DNA from: Sphagnum compactum
Lineage: Eukaryota > Bryophyta > Sphagnopsida > Sphagnales
Assembly (NCBI GenBank): GCA_965153455.1
Contig: OZ234499.1
Span: forward strand, 7,264,515-7,328,514
DNA: 64,000 bases
Direction: 5' to 3'
The notes under the pieces are model-generated. The model saw only the letters and a list, made by a program, of their open reading frames with translations, ran no database searches and was not told the origin of the DNA. Below, in pieces: positions 34,127 to 44,563 of the stretch (its first letter is position 1; every line of letters starts with the position of its first letter). The translations under genes and the position numbers were made by a program.

Positions 34127-35032
34127 TGTGTCACACTGTGGCCTTGCCATTTACTTTTTAAAGTATCCTAAGGCAAACCAAGAATTATGGAAACTCAATT
34201 ATTTCACCATGCAAAAATTATATAATCTTCAAAATATCCTCTAAAACAAACCAAGATATTATAACTCTATTATAACTAATCTCAAGTTTCAACACAAGCC
34301 AAAATATCATCTTTCAAAAATCCTCATATAAAAAAATAGACCTATTATTATTATTATTATCTAGGGGCCAAAATCCCTTAAGCTACTATTATACTCTATA
34401 ACGAACCTAAACACAATATCCTTCTTGCCTTGGTAGGCAAAGGCCAACAAAGAGCACAAAGAAATGCAAGAGAACTTCTCTCTTGTTAGGCCCGCTTTAC
34501 TTACACTAGGAGTCCAGTCCAGGCTGCTGTTCAACCCAAATGAAGCATTCCTATTGGTGCAAAAGTTGCAATTGGCTCCAAGGACTTTACACTTAGGAGT
34601 CAAGGCTGAAATAAGAAAAAATATTTTCAATCTGCCCCCAAGTTACTAATAAATGAATGCTGAACCTTATGGCCTTGTATTGGCCCCAAGGCTGACAAAA
34701 AAAGGATACGGTTGAATTTGGGAAGCCCCGATTTGCAACCCTTGGGGCCAAACAACAAGCCAAAAAAGTTCAAAGTTGGCCCCAAGTAATTTTGGCCCCT
34801 AGGTAATAGGTCTATTTTTATATGAGGATTTTTGAAAAATGATATTTTGGCTTGTGTTGAAACTTGAGATATTAGTTATAAAGTTATGAAATCTCCAAGG
34901 ATTTTGGTTTCTTTTAGAGGATTTTTTTTGAAGATTATTATTTTTGCATGGTGAAATATTTGATTTTCCGTAATCTTCTTTTGCCTTAAGATACATTTTA
35001 ATGTAAATGGCAAGGTTCACAAGTGTGACACA
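34127..35032. mobile_element. Foldback or MULE-like element with long inverted arms
   Basis: Left arm about 34127-34350 and right arm about 34800-35032 are inverted copies. Matching words include ATGAGGATTTTTGAAA, ATTTTGGCTTGTGTTGAAAC and GCATGGTGAAATA, and the outer ends GTGTGTCACACTGTGG and CAAGTGTGACACAGACC. The arms differ by substitutions and indels, indicating age. The internal 0.45 kb contains no transposase. It would be a non-autonomous DNA element. Target duplications were not resolved. Confidence 0.75.
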
Positions 35033-35439
35033 GACCTTATTAAGGCAAATCTTTAAAACAATTCAAGGGAGTCATTGGCCGTATAAGTTGTTATTTTTAA
35101 AAAGAAAAACATTTACTTATGCACAAGCCTATTCCACAATATATGCTTATATATTTTGGTATAGGTAAATACATTACTACTACTACCCTTGGCAACTGAA
35201 ACATCATTTAAATTAGTTTCAGAAATGTTGAAATTTTCAAAAAGGAATCTCAAATAACAAAATTCTGTGAAGGAAAATATTGAATCTTCACAGAAAATAT
35301 TTTATTCGTAAATAAATTTTGAGAACATATTAGAAAAACACCGATTGATGATAATAACTTTGTGGGCACACATGGGAGCACATTGAGAACATATTAAAAG
35401 AGCACCTATTGTTGATGAGAACTTTTTGGGAACATGTTG

Positions 35440-36130
35440 AGAACATGAAGATCAAAGAAACGTTTTCGGGTGCTCGTCGTTCTCGTCCTCCTCCCGGTAT
35501 GTCCAGATTTCGTCTTGAGGTATCCGCCGAAGGAGAGTGGAACAGTAGGGGCAGCAGCAGCTACTTAGTGGAGAGAGACAGAGAGAACAACGACGATTGG
35601 GTCCTTTTTTCTTCTTCAATTTCTCCATTTGATGATGATGTTGGCGAGTAATATCTTCGGGCATTTTGCATTTTAATTTCGCCTTTAGTCACGCACGCAT
35701 ACTTTTGACTGAATTTGGTTGTGCATGGTAAGCAATTTTAGTGTTCCTTTTAGGTTGGAGGTTTCGTCATGCTGTTGAGCGTGTTCGAGTTGTTGTAACA
35801 AGGGGTGGTGTCGTTGGTGGTCTCATTGAAGAGGAGGAGGAGGAGGAGGAGGAGGAGGACAGTGCAGAATTCACCGTCCTCAGGTACTACAAGATTTCTA
35901 CTTACCGTTTCTGTTTTGGGATTCTCTGTTTGTGTGTGTGTGTGTGTGTGTGTGTAGGTATGGTCACTTAGGTAAGAAACCCTCATGACTTCACGGTGCC
36001 CTAGGTGGAGACAATGGATAATTTCAGTATGTGCGTGATTTCTTTTGTTTCCTACCACTCCAGAGTCGTGGCACCAGTGAAGAGGAGGATGAAGCAGTCG
36101 GTGAGAGAGAGAGAGCTGTTAGGAAAATTC
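35440..36130 (+). promoter_or_regulatory. Possible promoter/5' exon region of the CLVC-domain gene
   Basis: Base composition changes here from AT-rich to mixed, with (GGA)n at 35837-35861, (GT)n at 35932-35956 and a strong donor-like site CCGTCCTCAG/GTACTA near 35882. It may contain an untranslated first exon of the gene that becomes coding at 37536. This is inference from position and composition. Confidence 0.3.
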
Positions 36131-37535
36131 TGATAAAAAAAAAGTTTTAGAGTCTCCACAAATTGTGCAAGTAATCGGAGAGGAGCCAAAGTGGCCTCTT
36201 GAGAGAACTGGATTGCGTTTCTCTAAATGCAGGGGGGTGTGGGGTCCAGTATTGAACATGAACTGCCGTGGACCCACAATTGAACTCTGTCGTTGAGTGT
36301 TGACCCAAGATGCATAACCAACCACCTTGATGATTGAAATCTGGTTTCTTTTTCTACTGAGACGAAAATCTATCTCCATGTCCTTCTCCAAGTACTCATA
36401 ATAGGCAGTAATCTGCAGAATAGTGGTAGCTGTGGCTAGAGATCTTGATTTTAGAATCCCTTTGTCCCACCTGATTAGATAAACAGGGCTTCAAATGCCA
36501 CTCCCTCCACTGTTGTGTATTGCACAAAAGCTGGAGCTCTCAATCTAGTTTTCATTCACCAATTCTTGATAAAGCAATCAAAAGCTTGCCTTTTTTCTTG
36601 TCATATGATATTGATGTTTGTAATATGCTTAAACCTGTAGATTGGCTTGCAAGGTTTCAGTGCTTTCATGCTCTGTGATCGATATCACTAAGGTGGGCAA
36701 AGTGGCAAATTCCTATCATGAAGTATGAGCCAGTATTAGAAGTACATGGTTCTGGTGATATGACACTATCAGGATGACAGATTAATCTACCCAAGTGTGG
36801 AAAAGTTGTGTGTGGAGGAGATGGTAATCTTAGCAGATAGTAGTTGCTACCAAGAAAGAAATAATCTCAGAGTCATGTATAACCAAAGACTCCAAGGAGA
36901 TGGTTAGGAGTGAAGAAAGGCATGTTTTTGTGGTAAGAGTAAGCTAGGTCTATCTTAAAGTTAGGATGACTCTCTGTATCTGTGGTTTGTCTTCAGTCAA
37001 AATGTTTGCCAAGAAAATAACACAGCTTTTACAGATGCATCATTTTTTGATCTAATTGAGGAGATAAGGTCATATCACATAAAGTGAGGTGGATTTGCAT
37101 TTTACTGCTCAGAACCCAGGAATTTACCCAGAAACAACTGATATCTTAGTATGGAAGAAGCAGTAATAGGATCCAGTATATGCAATTTCAGGAAACAAAG
37201 TTACTTATCTGGATTCAAAAGGTAAAGACAACAAGCTGTGATGTTCATGATGATTGAATGCTGTCTAAATTCTTAAACCAATTCATCCTCTTCCATGAAA
37301 TGCTGCTGTGTGCAGACTAAGATTTGAGTTTCAATCTACAAATGTGTGATATATTCATGGCATGCTGCAGGAGCACATTTGGTTATAGCTCAGGAAGGAA
37401 CTCAGTTGTGAGAGAGGAGGGGATGCAGAGACAAAGTTTGCAATGCATTCAAGGACATTGTGGAGCTGCAACTTCTTGGTATAATAACAATGACAATGAG
37501 GCACCAGCTTTTCAACATGCCTTGCAACCTTCAGA

Positions 37536-40500
37536 ATGCAGTCATTGTGTGTGTCACTTAATGCAGAGCCACCTAGCTATTGCCTTACAGATTGCGGCAG
37601 GGTCTTGAAAGAGGAAAAGGTGCCCAGGGAGGCAAATCACCCTGGGGCCATGTACTTCGCTGTGCAAGGTGCACTTGGTGCAATGTCATCGACTGAGGAT
37701 CTGGTAGGCAGAAGAGGAGGAGTGGGGGCTAATGAGCATGGTTCTGAAAATATTGAGGCACTTGGGCGAGAAAATCTGCAGAGAAGCCTGTACCAGAAGT
37801 TGTATGATGACACACAGTATGTTCACAGTGAGGGAGCTAAATATCCAGGGTATTGTGAGCCTCAACAAGTAACATGTGCAGATTGCAGGGACTCCAGAGC
37901 TGGTACACTTGATCCCAGAAAGCATAATGATTGGTTAGGTGGGGTTAGGGATGTAGGTGAAATTTCTAGATATGGGCTTGACTCATATCTCCCCAACAGT
38001 ACCAGTTCACACCAAGGACCTGGATGGGACATGCCACAGAGTATGGTGTTCAGAGAAGGATATTGGGGTGCAAGCCACAGTTGTTTGGATTCGCAGTTTG
38101 TAGATGAACAGCCCAGAGGGAAGGAGCACTACAGTTACCAATCATTTGGAAGGGCTGGAGGTTTAGGGCACACAAAAGCAGTTCCTTTCAGCAACATCAT
38201 GGAGGGTGAGCAGAACTTAAATCCGTTGCCTTTTGGTCCAGGAGGTGACAGACATTTGTCAGGCGGACCAGCTTATCCAAATCTAGATAATAGAGATGCT
38301 CATCAAGCTCTTGGAAGCTTCCACCCGCCCCCTTCATTTCAGGATGATAGGCTGGATGCTGTAAGGCTGAGGTCTAACAGTGGTGACAATATGTCTGGCA
38401 CTTGGAGCTTAGTAGGGAAACACCAGCAGAGATATCCTTCTCATGAGAAAGAGCCCATATCCCTGATTGAGGCACATGCATGTTCTGAATCCCAGTTAGC
38501 CTATGATCCCAAAGGGATCCCTCCAACACATGATGGTGGCTCTCAATGCAGGTAAAATCCTCAGCACTGTTGTGTGTGAAACTATGTGAAACTACTGTGC
38601 ATGAGATTTGTCCATTAAAGATCATCTTGCAAAGTTCTCCATCTTGTTTCTCTCTCTCATCTCTTGTTTGGAATTTTCCTTTTCTTACCTTTTCTTTTTC
38701 TCTTTCTCTTTCTTTTTCTGTTCCTTGTTCTCCCTTAGTTTTTTTGGTTTTATCCTTCTCTTTTAGGTTTTGTGGAGCCAGCCAGCATCATGGCCAAGTT
38801 TTCCTGTTATTGCTGTTCTTGCGATAGAAACTTGGTATGTTGGCTAATGTTTGACATTCCTACACGAATTGCTGGGGTGTATGAAGTCAGTGGGGGTGTT
38901 ATGGTAGGTGGTTTATATTGTCTATACTATTGATGTTGCTGTTGAAGGTCCTGAACATGCATGTGACCATAGTTGTTGGTCAAGCTTCTCCTCAATTTTT
39001 GGTCTTGTTCTCTCTTTTCTTTAAGGTTGTGTTTCCTCTTTCTCATGCTTGCTGTTTGATTTCTGTTATGTTGTCAGATGTGAAGTAGCCACAACCTTAT
39101 TACTGGGTCATCTCAATCCTTTTCAGTTTTACTTAAATCGTAAGTATAAAGAAATTCTTGATATTTATCAAGGTATGGGCTCAGGATAAATCTTGCAGAC
39201 TTGTGATGAGCCTTGTTCTGTGTGCCTATCAAATGTGTTTGAAGATGCTAATGCAATTTCAATGAATATGCTTGGGAGCATTGCAGCTTCAGGGTTTTAT
39301 TTAGTTTGTTGTCAGGAACATGTGCGTTTGTGTACTTTTTTTTAAGCCACTCCATCCAACTTTTTCCTTCTTTCTAGTTTTTGTCTTTTTTGTCTCTTGG
39401 TCTGTCACATGCACTTTCTGAATCTGGTGCTAGGTTTTCTTTGATTTGAACAATAGAATTACAATTCAATATACTCAGGGGGTGTGAAGTGAATTGTGAG
39501 TCTTAGCATTTGACAAATGTTAGTCTGGTGCTCCTTTTTGCTGTTGGTTGTGGTTTTCTCTGGGCAAAGAACTTTATTTTTGGCAAACTTACATTGTGAG
39601 TCAGACTTAAAAGGTTCTGATGGCACTCACTTTTGCTGTGTTTCTTTAGCTATAATTGGACATATATTTGTTTGGTAAACCCAAGTGCAGACTTGTTGCT
39701 GAAAATGATGTACTGACAAGATCTTTCCTTCTGACTGGCAGTTCCACCCCATTTAAATTTTGTCAAGATAGGATGGAACAGTTGGCTTCTAGAAAGTCAG
39801 AGTGGGCAGGGAGCCATGACCCTCCTAAAATCCAGCTGTGGAACAATGAGTCCTTTTTTTACTGGACCACTGGGAATTTGAAGCTTCAATTGCCAGAAGA
39901 AAGTTTGTAAACTCAGAAGTGAAAGGCCCAAAATTGTATCATCAGAGTGATGTCAAAAACTGTTAACTTTGAAAGGAGTATCACTTTGCCAACCTTCCAT
40001 CACCTTTTGTGTATTAATGTAGGCCTGATGCATCTGGTTGATCAATTGCAGCTACAATTCTTTGAGAGGAAATGAACAGGGTATGGCACGTGGAGACATT
40101 AGCATTCCTAAAGACATACATTCTGGGCCAATTTCCAACAGAGATTCTCCAGGATTGTCTCCCAGAGCTCAGTGGCCCAATAGTGGGTGGAGGCCAAGAA
40201 CTGGTGGAGCTGGGAGCATGGGAGAGCCTCCTCTATCATCAGATGCAGCCAATATATGCAGACCACTGGAACAGGACAGACCAGCATTTTTCCATTATTC
40301 AGGATCCTCTGTGCCGCCTTTTCAACCTCATCCTTCTAGCCTACATGCACAACAGGAAGGATTTCCACAAGATCTGCATTTTTCCTTTGCTATGCAGAAT
40401 CCTCCTGCAGGTTTGCAAGGGAGAGATGGGCAAAGGATTTCAAATCTTCCTCAGACTGGTAGGTCAAGCAGGCCACCTGCTTGTGGGTCATCTTCTAGAA

Positions 40501-42023
40501 CTATCTGGAATTGGCCAAAAGACCGTGAGTTCCTGCAAAGACGAGTCATCCCATCCCATGCAGAAGAACTCTTTCGCCTGCACAATATGAAGGCACGAAT
40601 GCCATCAAATGAGCTTCAAAGAAACAAAGTTCCACATTGTAATCGCCCGTGTCGCAACCTGACTTTGAGAGAGACTGGTAGTGCACATGAAGCTCTGAAC
40701 TGGGATGCTAGTAGTGAGGAGAATCAAGACAGTGTGATGAAATTGGACACTGGGCTTTCATGGGCTGAGACCTCACATCACCCACAAGTGAATTGGGAAG
40801 CCATTAATGATGACCTTGAGGCCAACGATGTTTCAGAGCTTCAGGCCAATCAACAAGGATCTCCACAGAATAGAGAAGAGAAAGAGCTTGGTTTACTCTT
40901 ACGGGCACAGCAGGCAGCATCTGTCTGTTCACGCCAGTTTCTTAAAGAGATGTCAGAAGAGGATGATGGTGATGATGATTTGAGTGATGGGTATGAAGAG
41001 GAGGAGGATGATGTCTCTCTGGGTGGGTCAGTGGCATCAGATGATGATGGTATAAACCATCAGCATCAGCCTCAAATGGAGGAAAACTCAGATGGGGATG
41101 GCAAGGAGGAATTTAAGAGCAAGGAAGAGAAGGCTTATGAGTACTTTGTAAAGATGTTCCGGGACAATCATGAGCTGCGGAAGCTGTATGAGGAGAAACG
41201 TAATTGTGGTGAATTTGAGTGCCTGGTTTGTGTTGGTGAAGGTGCTAAGTAAGCTAATTGGTGGAATTGTGTAGAGCAATATTGTTTAACTGCAGTGCCC
41301 TTTCTGTCTTTGTGGTTGTTCTTGTTTGCATCCTTTTCACAAGTGCTATCCTATCATGAGTTGTATGGTTGAAAGTGTCCAAAATCATGTTGCTCTAAGC
41401 CTTGGTGGGTTCTATTCATTTGTTCTTTGGTGCCTAAGATAGAGTTGCACCCTGGTTGACAGGTGCATGGATCTGTTGAGAGCATTATGACCAGTGGAAG
41501 GGGGTCATTTTGCAGGGGAAAAAGAAAGAAGTTTCCAGATGTTGTTGGCTTGGTACAACATTCCAAGAAGATAACAAAGACCAAGAAGCTCCTTGAGCAC
41601 CGAGGATATGCATGTGCAATACGCTATCTTCTTGGTTGGGACTCTCTGGGCCCTCCACAATTTGCTTCACACTTAAGCATCTTGGTACCTAGAGGATGCA
41701 TCCCCCCTGCTGACAGCCCCTGTTCCCTGCTGGAGAAACCTGGAAGTCAGGTTGTTTCTTCTAATCTTTGCGAAGTTCTCATGTAGTCTCAACCATTTGT
41801 TTGTTGTTCTTTCTGCTGCTGGAATGCTCAAGTATTCCAAAGGGGAATAGGGGAGTTTTGATTCGTAAACAGGGGAAAATCTTAATGGATGTCAGATCAA
41901 TTGTAGTGATTCTTAGGCTGGGGCATCACGCAGGAAGACTTACAGGATGATGAAATCAGAGCCCAAGAACTCAGTGCAAAACGTGCTAAACTTTCAGCAG
42001 ACAGAATGCCAGAAACAGAATGA
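37536..42023 (+). CDS. Plant conserved protein with C-terminal CLVC...LVQHS...LGWD domain, function unknown
   Basis: Four exons: 37536-38551, 40052-41248, 41516-41750 and 41934-42023. Phases agree at each junction (TGCAG/GTAAAA to TTGCAG/C; GCTAA/GTAAGC to TTTGCAG/G; AGTCAG/GTTGTT to CACGCAG/GAAGAC), giving 845 residues. The first about 600 residues are low-complexity, Ser/Gly/Gln/Pro-rich and poorly conserved. Then follow an acidic segment (EEDDGDDDLSDGYEEEEDD) and a compact conserved domain: AYEYFVKMFRDNHELRKLYE, FECLVC, a basic linker, then FPDVVGLVQHSKKITKTKK and HRGYACAIRYLLGWD. I recall this C-terminal domain from plant proteins of unknown function; CxxC plus H suggests metal or nucleic-acid binding. 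The last exon adds a charged helix. The start is uncertain: ATG 37536 is the first in frame after a stop at 37497, ATG 37650 is an alternative, and untranslated exons probably lie upstream. A donor (TTACAG/GTATCT) nine bases after the stop suggests a 3' UTR intron. Confidence 0.75.
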
Positions 42024-43236
42024 CAGTTACAGGTATCTTATCTCTTCCAACTCAACACAGTTCTCAACACATCCTCTCTACCAAACCTTTTGGCTGATAT
42101 TGCAAATCTTCCATGTACTGCTCCTTCTGTGGTACTTGGCAGCTTTCACCTTACATCATGCACTATGGCACTCTGACAGATTCTTGTGCTCAAATCAGCA
42201 TTATGGGCTTCTTTTTGTTTCCAACCACTCCCACTGTGGTGTATCCCATTGATTATTTCCAAGGTGAAATTTTGTAATTCAAGCTGGCAAACTTCTCATG
42301 GTCATAGTTCTTGACCCCCATGGTTTGAAGTGGGCCCAGGAAAGCTTCTGAGTTTTGCACAGCAAGCATCAGCATCTGTAGCTTTTCTATGAATGCAACT
42401 ATTAAGTTGACCTGAACTTCAGATATAACAGTTTGGAGCTTTCTGAGTAGACTTTCATAATCACAAGCCAATACGTCCTTCACCTTTTCCTTCTTTCCTA
42501 CTCAGGTGTGTGATGTCCTTGTTAAAGGTTAAAACAAGATAATGGTTAATTTGCCACCTAAAGTGCCAGCTCTCTTTGCATGATTGCAGAAGATTCTGAA
42601 GAAAAGCTTTGCATGAACATCCAATTTTGAAATTCCCACTTGGCAGCATCATTCTGCTAAAGGAGCAGAAACTTGGGACTCAATGAAGTTTTGAACTTCC
42701 CTAGGTTGGACTTTTGTTTCTTTTGAATGTCTGTAAGTTTTGAACTTTCCTTTCGGTTGCATTTTCATTTCTTTTGAACATCTGTAAGTTTTTGACTTCC
42801 TGTAAGTTGGGGTTTTTGTTTCATTTGAGTATCTTCTAAAATTTCAACACCTCTTAGATTGGATGACTTTTTTGTCTTCTGAATGTGGTTTGTATGCTAA
42901 AGATATCGAGGAATAGATCATACTGTTTCTTGTCTTTAGCTACACACAGTGGCTGCTCATTACTTAATAGTGATGTACACTAGTTCCTCCCTAAAATTAT
43001 GGTCTGGCTGGGAAATTATTTTGGTTTGGTGGTGAGCTGATTCTCTAAGATGTTATGTTTAAGGGGGACTGCAACACTCATTGCAATTGTGCAAATGAAG
43101 AAATGATTTTGAGTAACTGCCCTTATTGAGCTTGGAGCAGAGCCAATTTACATCTTTTCATTTACAGCTTTGATCAGCACTTTAAAAAAATAAAATCTTA
43201 TGTTTGTTAAACTACTATTGCTTCTTTCCTGTTCTT

Positions 43237-43401
43237 GGGCAATTGCAAATGATACACCAAAGTGTTGTACAGAAAAAGGCATTTTGTGATCCTAAAGAAT
43301 TTTTTCCACATGCAGTTGTCGAGGGGACTGAAGCAATGAAAAATGATTCGATTCCATGTGCGGGTTGTGGAGGGAAAATGAAGCAACGAGAAATGAGTTA
43401 A
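43237..43401 (+). other. Coding-like fragment with CxxC motif
   Basis: Open frame ending in a TAA at 43399-43401 that reads like real protein: AFCDPKEFFPHAVVEG, then DSIPCAGCGGKMKQREMS. It lies 1.2 kb after the stop of the CLVC gene on the same strand. It may be an alternative last exon of that gene, or a relic exon. I cannot link it by a clean in-frame splice, because the exon at 41934 has a stop before its donor. Confidence 0.35.
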
Positions 43402-43419
43402 GAGATCAACAAGTAAGCC

Positions 43420-44560
43420 TTTTTGTCATCCATACCTGTACATGTACCATTTGAAGTTGTTGTAGTCGGCCATATGATTGGATTTGGGACAATTTTTAAT
43501 TGAAGAATTAAATTGCAGATGGTGATGTTCTTACAAGAATCAAGTGGTATTGCCCAAGTTGTCTTCCCCCTGGAGTCGGAAGGCAACTCCTTAATAACAT
43601 TGAATATTGTTAGCCATGAAAGTGGGAAAAATGACCTTGGAGGAATTGAAAGATCTTTAGCTGAATGCAAATTTTAGATTACAGATTTTTTTATCTTAGA
43701 GATTAATGAGTCCAAGTTGTCTTCTAGTGATCACTTTTTTGAAAATACATGCTTTTTTTTTGCAAGGTGAATGGTTTCATGTGTCAGCATGGAAAAGATA
43801 ACAGTTTTGGGCATTTATGAACCATGGAACTGTAGCCTTATGAACTTATAATATAGAAATGAAATATGCAGATGATTGGAATATTATTGAAAGGTTTTTT
43901 ATGTATTGAGCTTGGGATTTATTCGGAATTTTACATTCATATTCCCAACATCCTGATATGATTATTTTGAGAAAACCTTATGTTGTTCATAAAGAGTTGA
44001 AGAATTGAATTATTTGGTAATACACATGAACATTGCAAAAGTCATTCATCTTCTTGTTGACTTCATGGGCATTTCAAAAGATTTATTTCACCTTTTGTGT
44101 AGATATGGTCTATTTTTCACAAGCAATTATTGAACTATGAGATTCCTTCATGTGACCTTTTTTACTAATTAAAAATTTGTTGTGTCCAGCTAATTGATTG
44201 CCATGTTTATTGCATTTTTAAATGTAAAATAACTCACGAGTATTTGATTTTAAAATTACTCCTTTATGCTGTGTACAATTGGATTAAAATCAAACATCAT
44301 TTAATACACATAACATAAATAAATCAGGCACAAAAATCATGTAGAAAAGAATCAAATTTTCAATGGGTCATCAGAATATAATCTCTTATGCTTTCTACCT
44401 AAACCTTTCTGTGCTTGGGATGAAGGATCTTATTCTTGAATGATCCCAAATGAAGGCAGTTAATATCTTCAAGAGCCTGAAAATATATGCCCTTTTGCCC
44501 CAATTCTTGCAATTGACATCCTTCTTGCAGCCAGCTGGATTTCCACTCATACTATGCACA
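43420..44560. other. AT-rich spacer between two convergent genes
   Basis: Holds presumably the 3' untranslated ends of the CLVC gene (plus) and the NudC gene (minus). No separate gene seen. Confidence 0.5.
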
Positions 44561-44563
44561 TTG

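Noticed and set aside
40072-40590. 172-codon ORF
   Set aside because: Out-of-frame shadow of the second exon of the CLVC-domain gene.
42253-42652. Two minus-strand ORFs that might form a gene antisense to the end of the CLVC gene
   Set aside because: The segment SEVQVNLIVAFIEKLQMLML looks helical, but there is no linking splice site or known domain, and it lies in the probable 3' UTR intron of the plus-strand gene.
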